From the NCBI RefSeq assembly GCF_000005505.3, contig NC_016135.3:7596613-7660612 (forward strand): a stretch of 64,000 bases of DNA, written 5' to 3'. The position numbers and the translations under genes were made by a program. Below the pieces are notes generated by a model that searched no databases, had not been told where the DNA came from, and was given only the letters and a program-made list of their open reading frames with translations. This document shows positions 43,037 through 52,138 of this stretch, piece by piece. Position 1 is the first letter of the stretch; each line of letters starts with the position of its first letter. This DNA comes from Brachypodium distachyon. Its lineage: Eukaryota; Streptophyta; Magnoliopsida; Poales; Poaceae.

Positions 43037-43687
43037 AACCGCCATAAAGAGATGAGAAGAAGGCCGCATCCTCTTCATCAATGGAATTTCGGCCAAGTGG
43101 AGGATTCCCCCTCCAATGGGTATCTATGGGCCAAAGATGAGCGTTATAACCTTGTTTTATTGGGCCTAAGGCCATGTAATAGGGTCTAGCCAATTTTTAG
43201 ATGTTTTCGTTGTGTTTTAGGAGGATTCCTAGGCCGTTTCGGAGTCCCACAAGGGCCTGGCCGAAAACCACCTAGTTCCCCTCCTATTTATACCCCATGA
43301 GCCCTCCTATGGAGCCTTGGGTTTTGATTAGATAAAGTTTAGCCTTGCTACTTTCGTGTAATCGCGTGTGTCGGTTAGACCACCTGTTTTACCGTCATCA
43401 AGACTCCAACTATATTGAGTATTCAGATTCGTGAACCTTCATATCTCCTATTCGCAATTTCAGATTGCTTTTCATCTTGTTCTTGCTTGTTCTTCGATTG
43501 CTTGCAGGAACAAAGACCTTCGTGGTCAGGTTGATCGTGCCCCCGTGGGATCAATAACCTTCTGGAGTTGGTGTATCGATCGCTAAGGCGCTGCCTCCTA
43601 GGTTGTAGTCGGATCGTCAACGTCACCTCCTACCAAATCGATAATTAGGTATCTCATCGAAAGATCGGGACACCCTCGAGGCTATCA
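43037..43687 (+). repeat. 3' LTR of element 5
   Basis: The end is fixed by GAGGCTATCA at 43687, equal to the LTR end of the gag-only element (2021, reverse). The start lies somewhere after the pol stop, possibly at TGTTGATTTCAG (43018) or a little later. A promoter-like CTATTTATACCCC lies near 43288. The homology to 2021-2430 is strong from about 43288 on and weak before it. Confidence 0.65.
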
Positions 43688-43699
43688 CCACGGGACCCA

Positions 43700-44804
43700 G
43701 ATGCCGTACAAGGAGTAGACGCGCTGCTCGCTGTCCGCAGTGTAAAACGAACCTTGGCAGCGGTAGTACGTGCAGCAAACTTCGCATCTTCCACCAACTG
43801 AGCCTCCGCTTCACGTGCTTGATGCAACAACTCTATGATATCATGATACTGGTAATGCCGGACAATGCGCTTATTATTGAAGTTCAGACCTGAAAGAAAA
43901 TGCTGCATGTTGTTCGGCATCTTCACGTACATGGGCACGCTGCATAATAAGCTCCATCTCCTGATGATAGTCATCCACGGACTTGGTACCTTGCTTCAAA
44001 TTCTGCAACCTTATCATAAAGAGAATGGATGTAGTTGCGTGGAATAAAACGGTCACGCATATCTCGCTTCATGGACAACCAAGTAACAATAGCGGGCAAT
44101 CCTTCTTCTGCCCTGGTTTGCACAAGATTCTCCCAACGTAGCAAAGCATAACCATCAAATTCAAAAGACGACAACTTGATCTCTCTATCTTTGGTGTACT
44201 CATGCATGCGCCATAATTTCTCAACCTTTAGCTCCCAACTGAGATACTCTTCAACATCAGTGGAGCCTTCAAACTTTGGAATTGTAAACTTGGGCCTGCC
44301 CAAGCCATCATCATCACAATAGTGTGGCTGCCTGAAATCACCGTCAACATCACGATGAGGAAATCCACAACCATGTGGACCACCACCACCACCACCCATC
44401 CCGCGACCATTGGGAATGTCATAGTGCACTCGGCGATCACGATTGTCTTGCTGAAACCGTTCACGCCGACCGCTGTCATCCTCATGATGTACCTCCTCAT
44501 GAGCATGGACACTCTCTTCATCTCCTTGCAACCCATCCAAAGTGGTTTGAATAGCACCAAGGGACCGTTGGAGCATGTCAACTGATTGCTGCAACGCGGT
44601 GAGAGATTGATGGGTGTCATTCACGGTCTTCTCGGTATTGTCCACCTTGAGCTCCATGTTCTGCACTTGCTCTGCGAGGGGATCAATATTGAGGCCGAGT
44701 TGACGCTGAAAGTGCGGACGAAGCGCCTCATATTGATAGAACTACACTGGGGCTGTAGGATCTTGCTTCTTCGCCACATCATACTGATCAGCGTCTGTAG
44801 ACAT
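43700..44804 (-). pseudogene. Gag of element 6
   Basis: Start MSTDADQYDVAKKQD at 44804. A TAG near 44747 stands where the frame goes on FYQYEALRPHFQRQLG. Then come a heptad-rich part, a glycine-rich stretch and the capsid-like domain (FTIPKFEGSTDVEEYLSW, RDMRDRFIPRNYIHSLYDK, SVDDYHQEMELIMQRA). A frameshift near 43975 precedes the last part. It is cut before the zinc knuckle. Confidence 0.75.
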
Positions 44805-44994
44805 GGTAGACACAAAAAACAGCAGCAACCAAGTGTATATATATAGGTGGAAACACTCAACTCACTCAAAACTGAAAATAGCAAGGTATCTTACCGTTTC
44901 GAAGTGAATTGAAAAAGCTACTTACCGCTGCGGTGGCTGAAACGCACGTGTGTGTGATCAAGCGAATTTTTTGGGCCAAGACTATCACACGTCA

Positions 44995-45703
44995 TCCAAA
45001 TGGCAATGGGTACCCATTACCCGTTTACCCGGCGGGTAAATACCCATTAGGGTACCGGTATGGGCAAAAATTTTACCCGTGGGTACGTAAATGGAGAAAA
45101 AGTTGTACCCAACGGGTATGACGGGTATGGGTATGGGTATGGGGAGTTAGTACCCATACCCGTTTACCCGTGTACCCGTAAGATGGGCTAACAAGTGGGT
45201 CCTCTAGATTCTTTGTACACTTAGTAGCCTTCTTTTTTTGAGTGAATCCTTGGCTGGGCCTTGCTAGACGCAGTAAATTGATGGGCCGCCTGCTTGCCTC
45301 GGCCTGCCGACCCCCAGCAATGAAAACCCTAACTCCCTATGCTCCCGGTTTCTGTCGATCTCTCCTCTCACTATATGTGTTGTATGCTTCAAATGCTGCT
45401 GTTTTTAGCTGCTATGCTGCTGTTTTTTGTGCACCATATGGTGTTGTCATATGACAAATTGTTGTTATTTTTAGCAAATGTGTTGTCGTTTATGTCAAAT
45501 ATAGTGCTATTTATAACCATGCGATCAAAAAACTATACGGGTATTTTTATCCATGGGTACCCGTCTACCCTGGTGGATACGGGTATGGGCAAAAGTTGTT
45601 ACCTGGTCACGTGTATGGGTACGGGTAACGGGTCAGGTTATGGGCGACGGGGACGGGTATGGGGAGCCAATACCCGTGCCCATACCCTGCGGGTGCCATC
45701 TTG
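44995..45703. mobile_element. hAT-type non-autonomous transposon
   Basis: 709 bp flanked by the perfect 8-bp duplication ACACGTCA (44987-44994 and 45704-45711). Ends TCCAAATGGCA and, reversed, CAAGATGGCA form a short imperfect terminal repeat of the AATGGCAATGGGTACCC type known from grass hAT elements. Both subterminal regions are packed with GGGTA/TACCC words in both directions. No transposase is encoded. It sits in the leader of element 6. Confidence 0.8.
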
Positions 45704-45707
45704 ACAC

Positions 45708-45855
45708 GTCAACTAAGGTGTATAAGGTGGAGCTTGGTTGGAATACCTGACAACACCAAATTTAGAAGGCCTAGTGCTGACGTCAACTAAGGTGTATAAG
45801 GTGGAGTTTGGTTGGAATACCTAACAACACCAAATTTACAAGGCCTAGTGCTGAT
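45708..45855. repeat. 74-bp tandem duplication
   Basis: Two units, 45708-45781 and 45782-45855, both starting GTCAACTAAGGTGTATAAGG and differing at about four sites. The first unit begins inside the right target duplication of the hAT element. Confidence 0.9.
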
Positions 45856-46664
45856 CGTATGACTCGACTCACAAGGGAAAACACACACGGTGGAGATAGT
45901 TGGGGCAAATGCAACTATATGGAAGAGCTGAAAATATGATATACGTCGGAGAAAAGCTCAAAAGGAAACGGGCACAAGATTGCTCGAACTACGTCGCTGC
46001 TTGAAAACAACAAATTTTGGATCACAAATTTTCCGCTACAACGGCGGAAGCTAAAAACGATCCCGGAAGTGTAAAAACAGTATAGGCTGTTTTTTTTTCT
46101 CTCCCCTCCTCTTTCCTTGCGGCCGAAACTTTCCGGAACTCGGATCAACTTAAAAATCGGATACTAAAAGGAAAAACAAGAGCAGCCCGTAGAGCAAAAG
46201 ATATGCTAATCTCAAATAGGTAAGTTTACACAAAGAAGGAAAGGCTATCACTCGAAAACCAACTTTATTCGGACTCGACAATTCGGATCGGAAAGGGAAA
46301 CCGACCCCAAACGGAACTCGGATAGAACTCGGATTGGAAAGGAAAACCGATCTAAGTGTTGGACACGGAAACAACAAACCGACTTGGAGTAGGACTCGAA
46401 CACGAACTGATCTCGGCGACTCCGACTAGAACAAGGAGAAAAACCAATCTCGCGGATCCAAACAAGGACTCAGAAACAAACCTATAAGATCTACTAAACG
46501 GAAGAAAAGGATACGCAAAGGAAAACGACCAGCAACTAAACGCAACTAAAAATGGTGCAACTAGGGCAAAATCTAACCTAAAGTTTTTTGTATGGCTTTT
46601 TCTGGATAGGACGAAAAACAAATCTAACTACGGGTAAAATTATGCCCACCGAGTACAAGCTGGA
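45856..46664 (-). other. Leader of element 6
   Basis: Region between gag and primer site. It has many GGAACTCGGAT-like words. Short open frames on minus (46150-46621) are low-complexity, rich in Phe, Leu and Ser, with no domain. I take it as untranslated. Confidence 0.5.
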
Positions 46665-46676
46665 AATCTGATACCA
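46665..46676 (-). other. Primer-binding site of element 6 (tRNA-Met type)
   Basis: The minus strand reads TGGTATCAGATT, three bases inside the LTR end. TGGTATCAGA is the usual plant initiator-Met primer complement. Confidence 0.8.
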
Positions 46677-46679
46677 AGA

Positions 46680-47300
46680 TGAAGGGATGCCCGATCTTCT
46701 CATAGAGTAACGTGGATAACTTGTATGATTCTACAAGTCTTCCGGCTGTTCACCCATCGCCGCAGGACAAACTTGCAACCCAATGGAAATTCGCAACACC
46801 ACACACTTGCGCAGTAGTCCGCCGACCACAAGCGGTTTCGCAATCTTCCAATTCTCAGCGAAACGACAGATTACGCTCGAAATTTCAGTAGATAAAAACA
46901 CCCCATCGAAACGAATATGGTGTATGTGATTCTAGATGAATGCTTCTCGCAATTGAACAGAGTCTCGAAAATAGCTAAAACGTGATCTAACCCTAACCCT
47001 AGGCATACCCCTTGTATATATATAGGCAAGGGGCAGCCCAAACACGCAAACAGACTCAGACTCAGACTAGGTTCGACTCGGACTCATACAACCAATCCAA
47101 ATACGACTTGGCTTAAACAAGGACTCGCAGGTCCGGGCGCCCCTTAGACGTGTCGGACTCGTCGTAGGCCGTCCTGGTGCGCCTCATACTCATACTCAAC
47201 TTGTGGTGGGCAGATCATTCTTGTCGTTGGCTACCCCATGCACACAAGTTGTTCTTCTAGCGATTTGTATCCTCCATCTTCATTTGTGGTGCGCCTGCCT
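46680..47300 (-). repeat. 5' LTR of element 6
   Basis: The inner border is fixed by the primer site and the TG at 46680. The outer border near 47300 is a guess: the neighbouring gypsy C-terminus begins to be readable by 47323. It contains a TATA motif on minus at 47015-47025. Confidence 0.55.
47015..47025 (-). promoter_or_regulatory. TATA box of element 6 LTR
   Basis: TATATATATACAAGG on minus, followed by the CCTAGGGTTAGGG block. The position within the LTR is plausible. Confidence 0.5.
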
Positions 47301-47486
47301 CCCTCTCCTCCCGCGCGCATATCTAGATGTTGGTTAACAGCACATGATGATCCTCGCACGCGGCCTCCTCTCCTCCACGCTCCACGGTTGCCTCAGCCTC
47401 AAACCTGATTACATAAAGATACAAAGACTTAGGCAGTATAAAATTCTCATCAATATAAACATTAGGTGCAGCTAGGAGTGAGTTCA

Positions 47487-48455
47487 AGTCGTCGCACGGG
47501 GCTCTGACACCGGGGGCATGCCCTTTTAGGTTCGGCAGGGGCGTCGGGGATCGCTCCAGCGATCGCCGGCGTGGCCGATGGCGTACGTAAACTAAAAAAA
47601 GGTACACCCAAAGTGCATGCAAGCAAAGAACACATGCATGAGCGCGTTTACCAAGGTTCGGGCCACCCGGAGGTGTAAAACCCTACGTCCTGCTTGTCTG
47701 AGCTTGTATTATCACAGAAACCAAGTGTTTACAGGTTGCCCGGTGAGTTCCCGGGTACTCTCTTCCTTCGGCTAAGTGCCCTTTACTCCTTTAGGCTGTT
47801 GCTACTGACGGAGTGTAGATGAATGTGGAACCATCAACCGTAAAAAAAACCAACCCTTTGACCTCCGGCGGGGGTCCTCCTTTTATACTGAAGGGGATAC
47901 CACAGGTGCCGTGGCACATGCACTACAAGTGTCGACCAGGGAGACATGCCACTCCCCCTTGGTGAGCTGGTGGCCTGCATGGACGCCACCTTCGCTGCTA
48001 GGAGTCTAAAACCCTAAACGTAGGACTGGACAGCCATCGTTCACCTGATTTGGACGGGTAATGCCCCTCCTGTCGGCTCATTTAATGCGCCGTGCTCCTC
48101 ACTCCTCGCCCTGGTGAGATTGCGCATCCGATGCCCGCCACGCGCCTGCGTGGCGCTGTTGCTCTGTCCGCTGGGCCCCACCCTTGTGGCGGAGGCCTGC
48201 GCCCGGGAACCCTCCTCCTGGCAAGTGGCTCCCGGGAGGCACCCAGGCCTGACACGCCCGGGAACCCCCTCCCAGTAAGCGGCTTCCCGGGAGGTGTCCA
48301 GGCGGGAATATTTCCCGAAGCCCCGCTAGCCCTTTCAGGCTGGTAGCTTGCCGGGCAGCTCGTGGCTGCTGCCCGGGATGGAATCCTCCCGGGAACTCGG
48401 AGCCGGGGCCCACGCATCGCGCAGCGGTGGTACCTCAGGTGCCACGGGTGCGACA
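47487..48455 (-). repeat. Solo LTR of the Tat-like family
   Basis: 969 bp, homologous to 1091-1980 and 16526-17514. It is flanked by GTTCA at 47482-47486 and 48456-48460, so it was a complete insertion reduced to one LTR by recombination. The left terminus is AGTCGTCGC, whereas the related LTRs have TGTCGTCGC. The orientation is minus. Confidence 0.9.
47879..47887 (-). promoter_or_regulatory. TATA box of the solo LTR
   Basis: TATAAAAGGAGG on minus, identical in context to the element 2 LTR. Confidence 0.55.
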
Positions 48456-48640
48456 GTTCACCTGTTGTTCTAATAACTTGGCACGTGGTCGTGTAATTGG
48501 TCCAATGCATAGATCATTGGGTTTATCTTCAACAGCAAGATCATCATTAGGCAAAGATGATAAAGAACTAGGGATGTCCTCATCAGAAGGGTTAACTTGT
48601 TCTTCTAGGAACCTGGTTCTTCCTTGTCTAGTGAAGAAAC

Positions 48641-50024
48641 TATGAAGCGTCATCGACTCTAGCAATACTTCGTTCATCAGAAAGAACGACACAACCGAAA
48701 TTTCTGACTCACTCCCACTATAAAATTAAACTTGTATTGTCTTCAGACGGATATGAATATCATGTGGCTCCCACTTCTTAAGGCTCCACACAATTTTTCG
48801 GGAATGTAGAGAGTATGGTTCTGAAAAAATCATAGAAAATGGAACACTTATAATAAGTAAAGTATATCAAAAGAGCAGATAAACACAATGAACTATCAAT
48901 TCACAATCATCACCGCGAAGATAATGTTCAGCTTCTCCACGCACGAAAAGCGTCTCAGCAACACATCAACCATCATATCCAAACTAACACCTTCCATACG
49001 GACATTCAAAGACTTGACTGTGAGCGATGCCTTCATCGAACTAGGATCCTTCGTAAAGCGTGAAACCTAAGATCAGACAACCATGTGTAAATGTTACTAC
49101 TCCGTATTTAATTTCTATGCAAACACAGGTTCGGGAAAAAAATATCTGAACTGCAGAATCAAAGAAAATCTTGGTGCCGTAGGAGTAGCCTATGTTCTCC
49201 AATTTAGGCGCAGAGAGAATACGCACATTCAAGTCCCCCGCATGTAGATGATGCAACAATTCAAGGGAAGGGGCGCTCTCTACGACCACTTCCTTTGTTT
49301 CCTTAGACATGATACAATCCCCTATAACAATGGATCTAACAGTACGGGATTTGAACCGGATGGACCTAAAGCCCAAAAGTTTAAACGAATCCAGAACAGG
49401 GCATCCGGCAATCAGGCTATGCAATGAACACTCGGAGATGACGACCCAAACAATTTAGAGCTGCCTTAGCAGAGGAAAGTGAAGCTATTGGGTGGTGTCG
49501 TCGTGGAGGTTGCAGCGTTTGAGCTTCAGAACACGTAGAGTGGGTGAGAAGCGGAAGGTCCGCCATGGCAGATCTGAACGAGGTCGCTGGAAAACAAACG
49601 ACAGCTCTTGGAGTCTATCGAAAGCAGGGGACATCAACCAATCGTTCCGGGGTGGAGGGGCTACAATCCAGTCAACTTGACCGGTGATGAAGCGATGGAC
49701 AGGGCCTAAGTAACCTCTAACCAAGCCTGCCACGAAATCTCGGCGCTGTTGAAAAGGCCAACCGAGTTTGCGACAGTCGAGGTTAAGCGGCACGGAACGC
49801 CAGAGGTGGCACCACCGGTGCGCAAGGATACTGGTGCGGGCGCCTTCTTTGATGGGGAGGAGGTAGATGATCTCACCGAGGAGTTCATCTGGGAGTTCAC
49901 TGATGAGGTCGATGCCGTCGACGTCTTCAGCTGCTCCGGTCGTCGTCACCGCAACCGGAGCTTCTCCGTTGTTGTCGGCTCCCGCTGACCTCAGCTTCTT
50001 CGAACAGCGAGCACCTGCCTCCAT
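48641..50024 (-). pseudogene. F-box/LRR/FBD gene, copy 1 (pseudogene)
   Basis: Start MEAGARCSKKLRSAG at 50024. The F-box is clear (DLISELPDELLGEIIYLLP, RTSILAHRWCHLWRSVP). LRR-like segments follow (FRFSPTLRVLKLKRCNLHD, HSLIAGCPVLDSF, VVESAPSLELLHHL). Stops lie at 49485-49487 and 49455-49457. The donor after GCAGTTCAG is AT (49144-49145), where copy 2 has GT. An FBD-like last exon reads up to NEVLLESMTLHSFFT and then runs into gypsy sequence near 48640, so the true C-terminus is lost. Such proteins are SCF substrate adaptors for ubiquitination. This copy cannot make one. Confidence 0.85.
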
Positions 50025-50164
50025 CTCCGTGAATGGCTGGCTTCTTGGTGTTTGGTGATAGCAGGATGAAGAGATCTCTAGAGGAATGGAGGGCAGCAGC
50101 TTGGTTTGTGCTTGCGCTCGCGGGAAGCAGGAATAGCCAGGTTTAAATGCGCCAGAAGTAACGC

Positions 50165-50690
50165 GCGTGTTCGGCTTTGCCTGTACAAGGACACGTTGAT
50201 ACGACGGCTCTGTCAGGCTAGCATGCAGCTGCAATGTTTATCTCTTTCGGCCCGACAGCTTTCGGTATCTGAGGACAGGGAAACGCACGCGAATAAAAAA
50301 ATGCATAGACAGAGACTTGAAAATTGCAAGAAATCAGCCAGTTGAACTCTTTCGAATTTGCCCGGCGGGAACAAAAAGAGTCTGCTGGCACTACTGCTAT
50401 ATATGTGCAAATTGTGAGAAATCGTCCAACATTTTCATAGGTTAACGCAATTTATAATATAGTTCAATTTTTATGAACCTCTGACGCACACAGTACAGTG
50501 TACACGTATGTACCCTTAGTAATCGAAGGAACAAGAACAGAGTACGTACCCACATAAAGTAAGCGATCGAACAAGTTCGGCTCTGCGTGTGCAAGCACAC
50601 GTTGATACGACGGCTCGGTCAGACTAGCGTGAAGCTACAATGTTTTTCGGCCTGGCAGCTTTCGGTGTCTGAGGACCGGCCGGGCAGCTC
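50165..50690 (+). repeat. Direct repeat pair in the F-box promoter region
   Basis: A segment of about 110 bp (50165-50280) with CACGTTGATACGACGGCTC, AGCTGCAATGTTT and CAGCTTTCGGTATCTGAGGA recurs at 50577-50680 with scattered changes. The spacing is about 410 bp. Confidence 0.8.
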
Positions 50691-50718
50691 ATGTGCATTG
50701 AGAGGGAATTGAAAATTG

Positions 50719-50945
50719 TAAGCACCGGTGCTAGGCAGATGACTAATTTGGCACCTTTCCTGTACAAATAAGCACTGATGCTAAAGATGATGCTTGGTTA
50801 ATTTTCGTAAGCACTGATTTAAGCACCTTGCATTGTACATGCTCTTAGTCAGGTGATTAGAAAAATTAACAGGCTTTTTTAAGCACTGGTGCTAGGCAGA
50901 TGCCCAATTTGGCACCTTTCCTATACAAATAAGCACTGGTGCAAG
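50719..50945. repeat. Palindrome-bearing repeats, MITE-like
   Basis: AGCACCGGTGCT is a perfect palindrome at 50721-50732. The block AAGCACTGGTGCTAGGCAGA, followed by AATTTGGCACCTTTCC, recurs at 50881, and AAGCACTGGTGC again at 50931. This looks like a short inverted-repeat transposon or its remains. No target duplication was fixed. Confidence 0.5.
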
Positions 50946-52138
50946 TACCACAATGTCGACTGGACTACTGATATTACTGATATATGGATACAACAAACAC
51001 AAAAGAGCTTGCTAGACATTAAGTCACATGGCATAAATTAACAGAATACGTAGCACCTTCGTTGTACAAAAGTCTTCCCCACGAAAATTGCACGAATGTA
51101 TCAGTGGACAAATCCCTGAAACCTTTGATATGAGTGAAACTAATTTTGCAACCTCTTGATGCTCTTTTCTCTAACTGAAGGGTTTTAGCTTGTTTCTTAG
51201 CGAACCCCTTGTTGATGTCCCAACCCCGAATTGTCATCGATTCTAGCAGTATAGCGTTCCTTAGAAAGAACGAGACAAGCGGAATTCCCGACTTTCTTCC
51301 ATTATAGAACTCAACTGCTATTCTCTTCAGACGGATATCAAGTGGCTTCCATTTTTTACGACTACACCCGTTTTTTTCACCATATGTAGGACTGGACTGA
51401 AAAAATTATAGAAAATATAACACTTAGAACAAATATATCAAAAGAGCAGATAAGCACAATGAACTATCAATTCAGAATCATCACCGGCAAGATAATGTAC
51501 AGATTCTCCAAGCACGGAAAGCATCTCATCAACACAATAACCATATCCAGATTAACACCTTCCATAAGGATAGTCAAAGTCTTGACTGTGAGCAAAACTG
51601 CTGTCAACCTAGGTTCCTTTATGGAGCATGAAACATAAAATTAGAACAACAACAAGTGTAAATGTTGCTATCTAATTCCGTGCAAAAATTACCTGAACAA
51701 CTACGGGACCAAAGAAAAGCTTGGGGCCAGAGGCGTAACCTAAGTTCTCCAATTTAGGCGCAGAGATAATCCAAACATTCAAGTCCTCCTTCCAACCATG
51801 ATGATGCAACCATTCAAGGGAAGGGGCGCTCTCTACGACCAATTCGTCTAACCAAATTTCCTGAGCCCAACTGGTATTGTTAATACACATGGTTCCAAGA
51901 GTATGGGATTTGATCCGGAGTGAGCGAAAGCCGGAGCATTTCTTCATTTTCAACAAATCCAGAATAGGGCATCTGGCAATCAGGCTATGCAATGAGCACT
52001 CGAAGATGTCGACAAAAATAAATTCAAGCCGCGTTAGTGTAGTAAAGTAAAGCTGTTGGATGGTGTCGTCATGGAGGTTGCAGCGTTGGAGGTTCAGAAC
52101 ACGTAGGGTGGGCGAGAAGCGGAAGGTGCGCCATGGCA

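Larger units (their letters stand above)
37661..43687 (+). mobile_element. Ty3/gypsy element 5 (5' LTR missing)
   Basis: Order: leader, gag, zinc knuckle, protease, RT, RNase H, integrase, 3' LTR. No chromodomain and no second RNase H are seen. The left end lacks an LTR and primer site. The right end (43687) abuts gag of element 6. Leader and LTR match the gag-only element at 2021-4914. It has stops at 40321 and 42101, frameshifts in gag and RNase H, and a deletion in integrase. Confidence 0.85.
43688..47300 (-). mobile_element. Gypsy element 6, 5' part only
   Basis: On minus: 5' LTR (46680 to about 47300), tRNA-Met type primer site, a long leader that holds an inserted hAT element, and gag up to 43700. 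There pol is replaced by the end of element 5. A third family, distinct from the Tat group and element 5. Confidence 0.7.
47323..48640 (-). pseudogene. Gypsy polyprotein C-terminus, split by a solo LTR
   Basis: The right part (48461-48640) reads EEQVNPSDEDIPSS, LPNDDLAVEDK and GPITRPRAKLLEQQVN. After removing the solo LTR and one copy of its target site, the frame continues on the left as SLLAAPNVYIDENFILPKSL to the stop at 47323. GPITR.RAK is the usual end region of gypsy polyproteins without a chromodomain, as in element 5 (HGPITRGRARQQ). No other part of this element is seen. Confidence 0.75.
50025..51018. other. Intergenic region between the two F-box copies
   Basis: Holds the upstream region of copy 1 and local repeats (50165-50690 and 50719-50945). 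No gene is seen. The first 120 bp match the region upstream of copy 2 (59457-59600), so the duplication included promoter sequence. Confidence 0.6.

Noticed and set aside
46150..46621. Short frames rich in Phe, Ser and Leu
   Set aside because: They lie in the leader of element 6 between primer site and gag, overlap one another and lack any domain.
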